64,000 nt of DNA, taken from positions 1 through 64,000 of the forward strand of contig NZ_JACBYP010000016.1 in assembly GCF_018982965.1 (NCBI RefSeq), written 5' to 3'. A program made the translations under genes and the position numbers. The notes under the pieces are model-generated. The model did no database searches. It was not told the DNA's origin and was given only the letters and a program-made list of their open reading frames with translations. How positions within the stretch are numbered: position 1 is the first letter of the stretch; the number at the start of each line of letters is the position of its first letter. Below, in pieces: positions 1-8,757 of the stretch. This DNA comes from Streptomyces mayonensis. Lineage in GTDB: Bacteria > Actinomycetota > Actinomycetes > Streptomycetales > Streptomycetaceae.

Positions 1-492
1 GCCGGCTTCCACTTCTGGTGGCCGAAGTTCACCGGCAAGCTCCTCGACGAGCGCCTGGGCAAGATCACCTTCTGGACCCTGTTCGTCGGCTTCCACGGCA
101 CGTTCCTGGTCCAGCACTGGCTGGGCGCCGAGGGCATGCCGCGCCGGTACGCCGACTACCTGGCGGCCGACGGCTTCACCGCCCTGAACACGATCTCGAC
201 GATCAGCTCGTTCCTGCTCGGCATGTCGATGCTGCCGTTCTTCTACAACATCTGGAAGACGGCCAAGTACGGCAAGCCGGTCGAGGTCGACGACCCCTGG
301 GGCTACGGCCGTTCGCTGGAGTGGGCGACCTCCTGCCCGCCGCCGCGGCACAACTTCCTCACGCTGCCGCGCATCCGCAGTGAATCCCCCGCCTTCGACC
401 TGCATCACCCCGAGATCTCCGCGATCGACCAGCTGGAGAACGTCGGCCACGGTGAGAAGGCCCTCGCCGGCGGCAAGGAGGCCGGGAAGTGA
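1..492 (+). CDS. ctaD: Cytochrome c oxidase subunit I, C-terminal part (truncated by window edge)
   Basis: The reading frame is open from the first base, so the start lies outside the window. It is the catalytic heme-copper subunit of the aa3-type oxidase, which reduces O2 to water in the cytoplasmic membrane. The visible 163 residues hold the last membrane helices (the FHFWWPK stretch, then [13 protein letters not shown] and a later [17 protein letters not shown] helix) and a hydrophilic tail. The histidine ligands of the hemes and CuB lie upstream and cannot be checked. The stop overlaps the GTG start of ctaF (GTGA), indicating translational coupling within the cta operon. Confidence 0.95.
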   Translation, partial: AGFHFWWPKFTGKLLDERLGKITFWTLFVGFHGTFLVQHWLGAEGMPRRYADYLAADGFTALNTISTISSFLLGMSMLPFFYNIWKTAKYGKPVEVDDPWGYGRSLEWATSCPPPRHNFLTLPRIRSESPAFDLHHPEISAIDQLENVGHGEKALAGGKEAGK

Positions 493-887
493 AGATCCAG
501 GGCAAGCTCTTCATCTGGTTGAGCGTCTTCATCCTGGCCGTCGCGATCGTCTACGGCTACTGGTCCAAGGAGCCGGCCGGCACCACGGCGCTCTTCCTGG
601 CCTTCGGCCTGGCCATCATGATCGGCTTCTACCTGGCCTTCACGGCCGCGCGGGTGGACGCCGGGGCCCAGGACAACAAGGAGGCGGACGTCGCGGACGA
701 TGCCGGCGAGGTCGGGTTCTTCAGCCCGCACAGCTGGCAGCCGCTGGCGCTCGGCATCGGCGGCGCGCTCGCCTTCCTGGGCATCGCGGTCGGCTGGTGG
801 CTCATGTACTTCTCGGCACCGATCCTCCTGGTCGGCCTGTTCGGCTGGGTCTTCGAGTACTACCGCGGTGAGAACCGCACCCAGTAG
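489..887 (+). CDS. ctaF: Cytochrome c oxidase polypeptide 4 (actinobacterial subunit IV)
   Basis: This 132-residue small membrane subunit is specific to the actinobacterial aa3 oxidase, where it stabilises the complex. The sequence shows two N-terminal helices (about residues 7-24 and 33-52), a hydrophilic acidic loop (about 55-75) and two more helices (about 85-120), the four-helix plan of the family. The GTG start at 489 overlaps the ctaD stop. A strong hairpin follows the stop and ends the operon, so the rest of the oxidase and the bc1 genes are transcribed separately downstream. Confidence 0.93.
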   Translation: MKIQGKLFIWLSVFILAVAIVYGYWSKEPAGTTALFLAFGLAIMIGFYLAFTAARVDAGAQDNKEADVADDAGEVGFFSPHSWQPLALGIGGALAFLGIAVGWWLMYFSAPILLVGLFGWVFEYYRGENRTQ

Positions 888-902
888 CACGCGCCGGACG
901 CC

Positions 903-942
903 AAGGGGCCCGGACACTCCGTCAGGAGCGTCCGGGCCCCTT
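903..942 (+). terminator. Hairpin terminator of the cta operon
   Basis: A perfect 13-bp stem (903-915 with 930-942), with the loop further paired by ctcc/ggag, lies 15 bases after the ctaF stop. There is no long T-run, as is common for Streptomyces terminators. Confidence 0.85.
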
Positions 943-1005
943 CGTCCGCCGTACAACCTGTCACTCGTCCGGGTTACCCGCCGTGCCGTCGTTGACGTGG
1001 CTCCC

Positions 1006-1011
1006 TAGCGT
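1006..1011 (+). promoter_or_regulatory. Candidate -10 box, leaderless start of the L,D-transpeptidase gene
   Basis: TAGCGT ends six bases before the ATG at 1018, the spacing expected when transcription begins at or next to the start codon. No good -35 is visible, so this is suggestive only. Confidence 0.4.
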
Positions 1012-1017
1012 GAGGTC

Positions 1018-2292
1018 ATGAGCGACACGGTTCACTTCCAGGCGCGGGGGCGTACGGTCGTCGGCTGCACCCTGCTGGTGATGGCCCTCGGCGCGGGCGT
1101 CACCGCCTGCAGCAGCGACGACGACCCGCTGTCCGCCACGCCCTACGACGCGGCCGGCCAGATCTCCTTCAACGGCCCGGGGGACGCCGGGAAGAAGGCC
1201 GACCCGGACAAACCCCTGGAGGTCGTCGCCGAGGGCGCCGACGGGCGGATCACGGACGTCACGGCCATGGACGCGTCCGGCCGCTACGTCGCCGGCGAAC
1301 TGTCCGCCGACGGCGCCCGCTGGCACAGCACCTCGCCCCTGGCCGCCGACGCCAGCTACACGGTGCGGGTCAGCACCGAGGACGGCGACGGGGCTCCCGG
1401 CCGCAAGGTGCTCACCTTCGACACGGGCAAGCCGGGCGCAAAGAAGACCCTGGACGTCACCTTCGGGCCCAAGGCGGGCGCGTACGGCGTCGGACAGCCC
1501 GTCACCGCGGAACTGAGCCAGCCGGTCCGGGACAAGGCCCAGCGGGCCATAGTGGAGCGCGCCCTGAAGGTCGAGTCCACGCCCGCCGTGGAGGGCGCCT
1601 GGCACTGGGTGGACGACAAGAAGCTGCACTACCGCCCCAAGGAGTACTGGCCCGCCCACGCCACCGTGCAGGTCCGCAGCACGCTCGAGGGCATCAAGGT
1701 CGGCGACCGGATGTGGGGCGGCAAGGCCAAGCCCCTGAAGCTCACGACCGACGACCGCGTCGTGGCCCTCACCGACGCCGCCGCGCACACCCTCACGGTC
1801 TATCAGGACGGCGAGGAGATCAGGCAGATCCCGGTCACCACCGGCAAGCCCGGCTTCGAGACCCGGGACGGCGTCAAGGTCGTGCTCGGCAAGGAGTCCT
1901 TCGTCCGCATGCGCAGCAGCACCGTCGGCATCGCCGAGGGCTCCTCGGAGTCCTACGACCTGCCCGTGTACTGGGCCACCCGGGTGACCTGGAGCGGAGA
2001 ATACGTGCACGCCGCCCCCTGGTCCGTCGGCTCCCAGGGCATCGCCAACGTCAGCCACGGCTGCGTCGGCATGAGCACCGCCGACGCCGAGTGGTTCTTC
2101 AACGCCGTCCAGGAGGGCGACCTCGTCGAGGTCGTCAACTCCGGCGGCGACACGATGGAACCCTTCGGCAACGGCTTCGGCGACTGGAACCTGGACTGGG
2201 CGAAGTGGCGCACCGGCAGCGCCCTGACGGGCGGCACGGGCGGCACGGCGAACAACCAGGAGACGGCAAGGCTGCGACCGACGGCGGTCTGA
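1018..2292 (+). CDS. L,D-transpeptidase lipoprotein (YkuD fold, Ig-like domains)
   Basis: This 424-residue exported protein should make 3-3 cross-links in peptidoglycan or attach proteins to it. A hydrophobic N-terminus ends in a lipobox (VTAC, Cys31), so it is probably lipid-anchored outside the membrane. Residues about 45-120 and 125-230 look like the two Ig-like domains common in actinobacterial Ldt enzymes. The YkuD domain follows (about 240-365) with the catalytic motif SHGCVGM; the nucleophile is Cys349 and the partner His347. The tail is Gly/Thr-rich and disordered. It sits between two blocks of respiratory genes with no obvious functional link to them. The ATG at 1018 is favoured because signal peptide and lipobox follow at normal distance. 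Confidence 0.92.
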   Translation: MSDTVHFQARGRTVVGCTLLVMALGAGVTACSSDDDPLSATPYDAAGQISFNGPGDAGKKADPDKPLEVVAEGADGRITDVTAMDASGRYVAGELSADGARWHSTSPLAADASYTVRVSTEDGDGAPGRKVLTFDTGKPGAKKTLDVTFGPKAGAYGVGQPVTAELSQPVRDKAQRAIVERALKVESTPAVEGAWHWVDDKKLHYRPKEYWPAHATVQVRSTLEGIKVGDRMWGGKAKPLKLTTDDRVVALTDAAAHTLTVYQDGEEIRQIPVTTGKPGFETRDGVKVVLGKESFVRMRSSTVGIAEGSSESYDLPVYWATRVTWSGEYVHAAPWSVGSQGIANVSHGCVGMSTADAEWFFNAVQEGDLVEVVNSGGDTMEPFGNGFGDWNLDWAKWRTGSALTGGTGGTANNQETARLRPTAV

Positions 2293-2336
2293 CGACGCCC
2301 GAGAGGCGCGGGGCCGTACCGGTGCGCGGCTCGCCG

Positions 2337-2373
2337 GGCGGGCGCGCACGGCCACGACGGTACGGCGCCCGCC
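2337..2373. terminator. Inverted repeat between convergent genes, possible bidirectional terminator
   Basis: A 9-bp perfect inverted repeat (2337-2345 with 2365-2373) separated by 19 bases lies between the transpeptidase stop and the end of the receiver gene. Termination activity is inferred from position only. Confidence 0.4.
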
Positions 2374-2396
2374 GTGCGACCCGCACAACCGGACCC

Positions 2397-2798
2397 TCAG
2401 GCGCTCTGCAACCGCCGCTGCCGCAGCAACGCGGCGAGCGAGGACGCGAACTCCACCGGCTCCACCGGCAGCGTCACCGCCGCCTCCGCCCGGCTCCACG
2501 TCGCCAGCCACGCGTCCTGCGGCCGCGCGATCAGCAGCAGTACCGGCGGGCACTGGAAGATCTCGTCCTTGATCTGGCGGCACACGCCCATGCCCCCCAT
2601 GGGCACGGCCTCCCCGTCCAGCACGCAGACGTCGATCCCGCCCCTGTCCAGCTCCTTGAGTACGGCGGCCGGGGTCGCGCACTCCACGAACTCGACCACG
2701 GGCACGTCCGGAGCCGGCCGGCGGCCGGTCGCGAGCCGCACCTGTTCGCGGGTGTTGGAGTCGTCGCTGTAGACCAGCACCGTGACGGTCGCCTGCAT
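2397..2798 (-). CDS. Stand-alone receiver-like protein (atypical response regulator)
   Basis: The 133-residue product looks like a single CheY-type receiver domain with no output domain. It has the acidic pair (SDD, residues 12-13) and an aspartate at the phospho-acceptor position (VCVLDG, about residue 61). The conserved lysine before proline is replaced: the sequence reads LPVEP where LxKP would be expected. It may therefore signal without normal phosphorylation chemistry. The start is fixed by a strong ribosome site (ggagg) just upstream of the ATG at 2798; longer in-frame extensions lack this. It is transcribed divergently from ctaE, but any role in respiration is inference from location. 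Confidence 0.78.
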   Translation of the reverse strand: MQATVTVLVYSDDSNTREQVRLATGRRPAPDVPVVEFVECATPAAVLKELDRGGIDVCVLDGEAVPMGGMGVCRQIKDEIFQCPPVLLLIARPQDAWLATWSRAEAAVTLPVEPVEFASSLAALLRQRRLQSA

Positions 2799-2995
2799 GC
2801 TTCCTCCGATACGCCGTGTACGCCGTGAAACCGGGGCGGGGACTGTCCAGCCCGTTGGGCCGGATGCTACTCCCTCGCCCCACTGGTCAACACCGGTTCG
2901 GACACTGCTTCGACGGGCCGTTCGATGGGCCATCCGGGCAGTACAGACAGGGGGAACACTCCGAACAGCACCCCCCGGGGTGAGGGCGGGATAAG

Positions 2996-3016
2996 CGACC
3001 GACATAATGTCGGTCG
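2996..3016. promoter_or_regulatory. Perfect 21-bp palindrome covering the ctaE start codon
   Basis: The arm cgaccgacat (2996-3005) is the exact reverse complement of 3007-3016; one base separates them. The ATG of ctaE is the first codon of the right arm. It could be a protein operator overlapping a short leader or, with a shorter stem, an RNA hairpin hiding the start codon. There is only a weak ribosome site upstream. Confidence 0.6.
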
Positions 3017-3627
3017 TGGCGACAGCAACGACAGTAGAAACCGGGCACGCGCACCCGTCGGTCAACCGGCCGAACCTCACCAGCGTCGGAACCATCATCT
3101 GGTTGAGTTCCGAGCTGATGTTCTTCGCGGCCCTCTTCGCGATGTACTTCACCCTGCGATCGGTGACCGGCCCGGACTTCTGGTCCGAGAAGGCCGACGC
3201 GCTGAACCTTCCGTTCTCCGCGACGAACACCACGATCCTGGTGCTCTCCTCCCTCACCTGCCAGCTCGGCGTGTTCGCGGCCGAGCGCGGGGACGTGAAG
3301 AAGCTCCGGATGTGGTTCATCGTCACCTTCGTGATGGGTGCGATCTTCATCGGCGGTCAGGTGTTCGAGTACACCGAGCTGGTCAAGCACGAGGGCCTCT
3401 CGCTCTCGTCCGACGCCTACGGCTCGGCGTTCTACCTGACCACCGGCTTCCACGGACTGCATGTGACGGGCGGACTGATCGCCTTCCTCTTCGTCCTGGG
3501 CCGCACCTACGCGGCCCGGAGGTTCACTCACGAGCAGGCGACCGCCGCCATCGTCGTGTCGTACTACTGGCACTTCGTCGATGTCGTCTGGATCGGCCTG
3601 TTCGCCACGATCTACCTGATCAAGTAG
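3007..3627 (+). CDS. ctaE: Cytochrome c oxidase subunit III
   Basis: This 206-residue membrane subunit of the aa3 oxidase matches the short, five-helix actinobacterial form. Visible helices include about residues 29-50, 71-92, 98-120, 141-163 and 180-204. Family motifs include the [16 protein letters not shown] helix, the [10 protein letters not shown] motif and the C-terminal [10 protein letters not shown] motif. It heads the ctaE-qcrC-qcrA-qcrB cluster, the usual actinobacterial arrangement that reflects the bc1-aa3 supercomplex. The ATG at 3007 lies in a perfect palindrome. A GTG at 3016 is the only nearby alternative and would lose just three residues. Confidence 0.95.
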   Translation: MSVVATATTVETGHAHPSVNRPNLTSVGTIIWLSSELMFFAALFAMYFTLRSVTGPDFWSEKADALNLPFSATNTTILVLSSLTCQLGVFAAERGDVKKLRMWFIVTFVMGAIFIGGQVFEYTELVKHEGLSLSSDAYGSAFYLTTGFHGLHVTGGLIAFLFVLGRTYAARRFTHEQATAAIVVSYYWHFVDVVWIGLFATIYLIK

Positions 3628-3692
3628 CCGCGGAACGCACCCGCGCAATACCAGAAGCATCGACGCAGAAGATCCTGACACCGGGGTAATCC

Positions 3693-4502
3693 GTGAAAAA
3701 GCTCTCCGCACGACGACGCCATCCGCTGGCGGCGCTCGTCGTCCTACTCCTCGCGCTGGCATGCACAGGGGGGCTGTACGCCGCGTTCGCACCCGCGGGC
3801 AAGGCGCAGGCCGATGAAACCGCCCAGTCTCTCGCCATCGACGAGGGCAAGAAGCTCTACGCCGTCGGCTGTGCCAGTTGCCACGGCACCGGAGGTCAGG
3901 GCACCAGCGACGGTCCGAGCCTGGTCGGCGTGGGCGCCGCGGCCGTCGACTTCCAGGTGGGCACCGGCCGCATGCCGGCCCAGCAGCCCGGCGCGCAGGT
4001 CCCGAAGAAGAAGGTCATCTACTCCCAGGCGGAGATCGACCAGCTCGCGGCCTACATCGCCTCGCTGGGCGCCGGCCCGGCCGTCCCCTCGGCGGAGAAG
4101 TACGGCCCGGAGGGCGCGGACATCGCCAACGGCGGTGAGCTCTTCCGCAACAACTGCGCCCAGTGCCACAACTTCACCGGCAAGGGCGGCGCCCTGACGC
4201 ACGGCAAGTACGCGCCGAGCCTCGAGGGCGTCGACCCCAAGCACATCTACGAGGCCATGCTGACCGGCCCGCAGAACATGCCCTCCTTCCCCGACACCAC
4301 GCTGTCGGAGCAGAACAAGAAGGACATCATCGCCTACCTGGACGCGGTCAACGGCGACGACACCGAGAGCCCCGGCGGTCTCAGCCTCGGCGGACTGGGC
4401 CCGGTCAGTGAGGGTCTGTTCGCCTGGGTGTTCGGACTGGGCGCGCTGATCGCCGTCGCCGTCTGGGTCGCCGCTCGGACCGCAAAGGCCAAGAAGTCAT
4501 GA
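3693..4502 (+). CDS. qcrC: Diheme cytochrome c subunit of the cytochrome bc1 complex
   Basis: This 269-residue subunit replaces cytochrome c1 and soluble cytochrome c in actinobacteria and passes electrons directly to the aa3 oxidase. Two heme-binding CxxCH motifs are visible: CASCH (Cys60-His64) and CAQCH (Cys155-His159). An N-terminal helix (about 12-33) and a C-terminal helix (about 240-262) anchor it so that the cytochrome domains face outwards. The start is GTG at 3693. The stop overlaps the qcrA start (ATGA). Confidence 0.96.
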   Translation: MKKLSARRRHPLAALVVLLLALACTGGLYAAFAPAGKAQADETAQSLAIDEGKKLYAVGCASCHGTGGQGTSDGPSLVGVGAAAVDFQVGTGRMPAQQPGAQVPKKKVIYSQAEIDQLAAYIASLGAGPAVPSAEKYGPEGADIANGGELFRNNCAQCHNFTGKGGALTHGKYAPSLEGVDPKHIYEAMLTGPQNMPSFPDTTLSEQNKKDIIAYLDAVNGDDTESPGGLSLGGLGPVSEGLFAWVFGLGALIAVAVWVAARTAKAKKS

Positions 4503-5560
4503 GTAGCCAAGACATTCCAGAAGAGAACCTGCCCGCTGAGCAGGACGCCCCGCACGGCGCGGCCGCCCGGCCCGCGGACGAGCAGCACCCGTTCGCCGAC
4601 CCCGGCCTGCCGCCCCACGAGCACCGGGTCCAGGACATCGACGAGCAGGCCGCCAAGCGGTCCGAGCGCACCGTCGCCCTGCTGTTCACCCTGTCGATGC
4701 TGGCCACCATCGGCTTCATCGCCTCCTTCGTGGCGATCCCGGTCGACAAGTCGGTCTACATCTGGCCGCTCGGTCACATCAGCGCGCTGAACTTCGCGCT
4801 CGGCATGACGCTCGGCGTCGCCCTGTTCGCCATCGGCGCGGGCGCGGTCCACTGGGCCCGCACCCTGATGTCCGACGAGGAGGTCGCCGACGAGCGGCAC
4901 CCGATCGAGGCGCCGCCGGAGACCCGCGCCAAGGTCCACGCGGACTTCAAGCAGGGTGCCAAGGAGTCCGTGATCGGACGCCGCAAGCTGATCCGCAACA
5001 CGATGTTCGGCGCGCTCACCCTGGTGCCGCTGTCCGGCGTCGTCCTGCTGCGCGACCTCGGCCCGCTGCCCGGGACCAAGCTGCGCCACACGCTGTGGTC
5101 CAAGGGCAAGCTGCTCGTCAACATGAACACCGACGAGCCGCTGCGTCCCTCCGACGTCGCGGTGGGCTCCCTCACCTTCGCCAAGCCCGAGGGCCTGGAG
5201 GAGCACGACGAGGAGTTCATGACCGAGATCGCCAAGGCCGCCCTGATGATCATCCGGCTGGAGCCGGACGCCATCAAGGACAAGCGCGAGCTCGAGTGGT
5301 CGCACGAGGGCATCGTGGCGTACTCGAAGATCTGCACCCACGTCGGCTGCCCGATCTCCCTGTACGAGCAGCAGACGCACCACGCGCTCTGCCCCTGCCA
5401 CCAGTCCACCTTCGACCTTGCCGACGGCGCCCGGGTGATCTTCGGTCCCGCCGGTCACGCCCTGCCGCAGCTGCGTATCGGCGTGAACGACGAGGGTTAC
5501 CTCGAAGCGCTCGGCGACTTCGAGGAGCCCGTCGGTCCTGCATTCTGGGAGCGCGGATGA
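4499..5560 (+). CDS. qcrA: Rieske iron-sulfur subunit of the cytochrome bc1 complex
   Basis: This 353-residue protein carries the [2Fe-2S] cluster that takes the first electron from menaquinol. The Rieske motifs are intact: CTHVGC (Cys279, His281, Cys284) and CPCH (Cys298, Cys300, His301), giving two Cys and two His ligands plus the disulfide pair. It has the extended N-terminal part with three membrane helices (about 60-80, 95-118 and 165-185) typical of actinobacteria, rather than the single helix of other bacteria. Both ends overlap neighbouring genes by ATGA. Confidence 0.96.
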   Translation: MSSQDIPEENLPAEQDAPHGAAARPADEQHPFADPGLPPHEHRVQDIDEQAAKRSERTVALLFTLSMLATIGFIASFVAIPVDKSVYIWPLGHISALNFALGMTLGVALFAIGAGAVHWARTLMSDEEVADERHPIEAPPETRAKVHADFKQGAKESVIGRRKLIRNTMFGALTLVPLSGVVLLRDLGPLPGTKLRHTLWSKGKLLVNMNTDEPLRPSDVAVGSLTFAKPEGLEEHDEEFMTEIAKAALMIIRLEPDAIKDKRELEWSHEGIVAYSKICTHVGCPISLYEQQTHHALCPCHQSTFDLADGARVIFGPAGHALPQLRIGVNDEGYLEALGDFEEPVGPAFWERG

Positions 5561-7191
5561 GTACTGCAGCCAACGAGACCCGCTCTCGCGGGAAGGCACC
5601 GGCCGGCGAGCGCGTCGCCGACTGGGCCGACGGCCGGCTGGGGATCTACTCCCTGGCCAAGGCCAACATGCGCAAGATCTTCCCCGACCACTGGTCGTTC
5701 ATGCTGGGTGAGGTCTGCCTCTACAGCTTCGTCATCATCATCCTCACGGGTGTGTACCTGACGCTGTTCTTCCACCCGTCGATGAACGAGGTCACGTACC
5801 ACGGCTCGTACGTGCCGCTGCAGGGCCAGCTGATGAGCGAGGCGTACGCCTCGACCCTGGACATCAGCTTCGACGTCCGCGGCGGTCTGCTCATCCGGCA
5901 GATCCACCACTGGGCCGCGCTGATCTTCCTGGCCGGCATGTTCGTGCACATGATGCGCGTCTTCTTCACCGGCGCGTTCCGCAAGCCGCGTGAGATCAAC
6001 TGGCTGTTCGGCTTCCTGCTGCTCGTCCTCGGCATGTTCACCGGCTTCACCGGTTACTCGCTCCCGGACGACCTGCTCTCGGGCACCGGTATCCGCTTCA
6101 TGGAGGGCGCGATCCTGTCCGTGCCGATCGTCGGCACGTACATCTCGTTCTTCCTCTTCGGCGGCGAGTTCCCCGGCCACGACTTCGTGGCCCGGTTCTA
6201 CTCGATCCACATCCTGCTGCTGCCGGGCATCATGCTCGGCCTGGTGGTCGGCCACCTGATCCTGGTCTTCTACCACAAGCACACGCAGTTCGCGGGCCCC
6301 GGCAAGACCAACAAGAACGTGGTCGGCATGCCGCTGCTGCCGGTGTACATGGCGAAGGCCGGAGGCTTCTTCTTCCTGGTCTTCGGTGTGATCGCCGCCG
6401 TCTCGGCCATCGCCACGATCAACCCGATCTGGGCCATCGGTCCCTATCGGCCGGACCAGGTCTCCACCGGCGCGCAACCCGACTGGTACATGGGCTTCTC
6501 CGAGGGCCTGATCCGGGTGATGCCCGGCTGGGAGATCGACTTCTGGGGCCACACACTCGTCCTGGGCGTGTTCGTACCCCTGTTGATCTTCCCGCTGGTC
6601 CTGGCGTCGATCGCGGTCTATCCGTTCATCGAGTCCTGGGTCACCGGCGACAAGCGCGAGCACCACATCCTGGACCGCCCGCGCAACGCCCCGACCCGTA
6701 CGGCCTTCGGTGTCGCCTGGCTGACCGTGTACTTCGTGCTGCTGATCGGTGGCGGCAACGACCTGTGGGCCACGCACTTCCACCTGTCGATCAACGCGAT
6801 CACCTGGTTCGTGCGCATCGCGTTCTTCGTCGGCCCCGTCCTCGCCTTCATCGCCACCAAGCGGATCTGCCTCGGCCTCCAGCGCCGGGACAAGGAGAAG
6901 GTGCTGCACGGCCGCGAGTCGGGCATCATCAAGCGCCTGCCGCACGGTGAGTTCATCGAGGTCCACGAGCCGCTCAGCCAGGAGCAGCTGCACACCCTCA
7001 CGGCCCACGAGCAGTACAAGCCGGCCGAGATCGGTCCGACCGTCGACGAGAACGGCGTCGAGCGCAAGGTCACGGGCACGCAGAAGCTCCGGGCCAAGCT
7101 CAGCGAGTCGTACTACGGCGAGGACTCGCAGATCGCCAAGCCGACCGTCGAGGAGTACAAGGAGATCACGAGCGGCCACGGCCACCACTGA
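5557..7191 (+). CDS. qcrB: Cytochrome b subunit of the cytochrome bc1 complex
   Basis: This 544-residue integral membrane protein binds both b hemes and the quinol sites. The start is the ATG at 5557, which overlaps the qcrA stop. Visible motifs include the heme-helix stretch [23 protein letters not shown] and the second histidine-bearing stretch [26 protein letters not shown]. The Qo-site PEWY motif of mitochondria appears here as the PDWY variant (in [11 protein letters not shown]), as usual in actinobacteria. A hydrophilic tail of about 120 residues after the last helix is also typical of the group. It is the last gene of its operon and is followed by a very strong terminator. Confidence 0.97.
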   Translation: MSTAANETRSRGKAPAGERVADWADGRLGIYSLAKANMRKIFPDHWSFMLGEVCLYSFVIIILTGVYLTLFFHPSMNEVTYHGSYVPLQGQLMSEAYASTLDISFDVRGGLLIRQIHHWAALIFLAGMFVHMMRVFFTGAFRKPREINWLFGFLLLVLGMFTGFTGYSLPDDLLSGTGIRFMEGAILSVPIVGTYISFFLFGGEFPGHDFVARFYSIHILLLPGIMLGLVVGHLILVFYHKHTQFAGPGKTNKNVVGMPLLPVYMAKAGGFFFLVFGVIAAVSAIATINPIWAIGPYRPDQVSTGAQPDWYMGFSEGLIRVMPGWEIDFWGHTLVLGVFVPLLIFPLVLASIAVYPFIESWVTGDKREHHILDRPRNAPTRTAFGVAWLTVYFVLLIGGGNDLWATHFHLSINAITWFVRIAFFVGPVLAFIATKRICLGLQRRDKEKVLHGRESGIIKRLPHGEFIEVHEPLSQEQLHTLTAHEQYKPAEIGPTVDENGVERKVTGTQKLRAKLSESYYGEDSQIAKPTVEEYKEITSGHGHH

Positions 7192-7215
7192 CCCTCCCGC
7201 GTCGCCACACCACGT

Positions 7216-7252
7216 CGATGGGCCCCGTCCGCCTTGCGGACGGGGCCCATCG
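7216..7252 (+). terminator. Strong hairpin terminator after qcrB
   Basis: A perfect 17-bp stem (7216-7232 with 7236-7252) closes a three-base loop 24 bases after the qcrB stop. Confidence 0.9.
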
Positions 7253-7322
7253 GCATGCCCGGGGCTGGATAGGGTGGGAAGCACACTGTCCTTCCACTTC
7301 ACACACGACGCAGGAGCGGCTG

Positions 7323-8387
7323 ATGAGCGCTGTGACCCCCGCTGGAGGCGACACCGCGGCGGGCCGCTCCTGGCCCGCCCTGCTGAACGGACTGCTGGAC
7401 GGCCGCGACCTCTCGGCGGACGACACCGCCTGGGCGCTGGACGTGATCATGCGCGGCGAGGCGACCGACGCGCAGATCGCCGGATTCGCGGTGGCCCTGC
7501 GGTCCAAGGGAGAGACCGTCGAGGAGATCTCCGGTCTCGTCCGCACCATGTACGAGCACGCCAAGGTGATCGACGTGCCGGGGGAGACCGTCGACATCGT
7601 CGGCACCGGCGGCGACGGCGCCAAGACGGTCAACATCTCCACCATGTCGGCGATCGTCCTGGCGGGCACGGGAGCCAAGGTCGTCAAGCACGGCAGCCGC
7701 GCCGCCTCCTCGGCGTCCGGGGCCTCCGACGTCCTGGAGAAGCTCGGCGTCAATCTGGAGCTGACGCCGAAGCGGGTGACGGAGGTCGCCGAGGAGGCCG
7801 GCATCACCTTCTGCTTCGCGGTGAGGTTCCACCCGGCGCTGCGTCACGTGGCGGCGGCCCGCGGCCAGCTCGGTATCCGCACGGTGTTCAACTTCCTGGG
7901 CCCGCTGACCAACCCCGCCCGGGTCAGGGCCCAGGCGATCGGGGTCGCCGACGCCCGGATGGCGCCGATCATCGCCGGTGTCTTCGCCGAGCGCGGCCAC
8001 TCGTCCCTGGTCTTCCGCGGCGACGACGGCCTCGACGAGCTGACGACGACGTCCACCTCCCGCGTCTGGGTCGTGCGGGACGGACAGGTCACCGAGGAGG
8101 CCTTCGACCCGCGGGACGTCGGCATCGAACCGGTGCCGGTGGAGGCACTGCGCGGCGCCGACGCCTCCTACAACGCCGACGTCGCCCGCCGCCTGCTGGC
8201 CGGCGAGACGGGCCCGGTGCGGGACGCGGTGCTGCTGAACGCGGCGGCGGCCCTGGTGGCCCTGGAGCAGGGCGCAGGGAGCCTCGCCGAGCGCCTGCGG
8301 GCCGGCATGGACCGGGCGGCCGAGGCGATCGACTCGGGCGCCGCCAAGCGCGCCCTGGACCGCTGGGTGGCCGCCAGCCACGCGTAG
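7323..8387 (+). CDS. trpD: Anthranilate phosphoribosyltransferase
   Basis: This 354-residue enzyme transfers phosphoribose from PRPP to anthranilate, the second step of the tryptophan branch, in the cytosol. The PRPP-binding glycine-rich motif [17 protein letters not shown] (about residues 92-108) and the following [18 protein letters not shown] segment are clear. The ATG at 7323 is preceded by a good ribosome site (caggag). A TAGGGT -10-like box lies about 50 bases upstream. It is away from other trp genes, as is usual in Streptomyces where trp genes are dispersed; the anthranilate synthase gene lies near 40 kb in this window. Confidence 0.95.
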   Translation: MSAVTPAGGDTAAGRSWPALLNGLLDGRDLSADDTAWALDVIMRGEATDAQIAGFAVALRSKGETVEEISGLVRTMYEHAKVIDVPGETVDIVGTGGDGAKTVNISTMSAIVLAGTGAKVVKHGSRAASSASGASDVLEKLGVNLELTPKRVTEVAEEAGITFCFAVRFHPALRHVAAARGQLGIRTVFNFLGPLTNPARVRAQAIGVADARMAPIIAGVFAERGHSSLVFRGDDGLDELTTTSTSRVWVVRDGQVTEEAFDPRDVGIEPVPVEALRGADASYNADVARRLLAGETGPVRDAVLLNAAAALVALEQGAGSLAERLRAGMDRAAEAIDSGAAKRALDRWVAASHA

Positions 8388-8487
8388 GGCCGGTCCGACA
8401 GGCCCTGGCGGCCCCGTGTGTGACGTGCGTCCCGTGATCCGGACCCGGGTTGCGGGACGCCGGTCGCTTCCCTTAGGTTTTCCGGCA

Positions 8488-8603
8488 GGTCATGAGTGAC
8501 AGTCATGAGGCCCCGGCCGACTGTCCGGCAACCCTCCGTCCGTGGCGGGGTGCCCCGGGTGAAGACCAGGTCGTGGACAGCAAGGTCCACGGCAAGCGCG
8601 GAC
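8488..8603 (+). ncRNA. SAM-IV riboswitch
   Basis: The RNA begins ggtcatgagtg, continues through the conserved ccggcaaccctcc and ggggtgccccgggtga segments to gaagacc (which closes the first helix with ggtc), then has a second hairpin (cgtggac/gtccacg) and ends gcaagcgcgg. I recognise this as the actinobacterial S-adenosylmethionine class IV aptamer. It precedes the aminotransferase-like gene by about 155 bases. A hairpin just after it (8601-8607 with 8617-8623, gacccct/aggggtc) overlaps the aptamer's last bases and could be the switching element. High SAM should lower expression of the downstream gene. Confidence 0.9.
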
Positions 8604-8757
8604 CCCTCGCGGAACCAGGGGTCCTGGGTCGCCCGAGGGAGTCTTCTGTGAACCAGCGAATGCGATAGGGCCGCAGAGCCCCGCCTCCGCACGCCTTTCC
8701 TCACTTCACCTCACTTCGCAGCGCCCTGCCGCGCGCTGGTCCTCACGGGAGTCCGCC

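Noticed and set aside
961..2883. Long minus-strand open frame (640 codons) opposite the L,D-transpeptidase
   Set aside because: High G+C shadow frame without family motifs; the plus-strand frame has a lipobox and YkuD catalytic motif.
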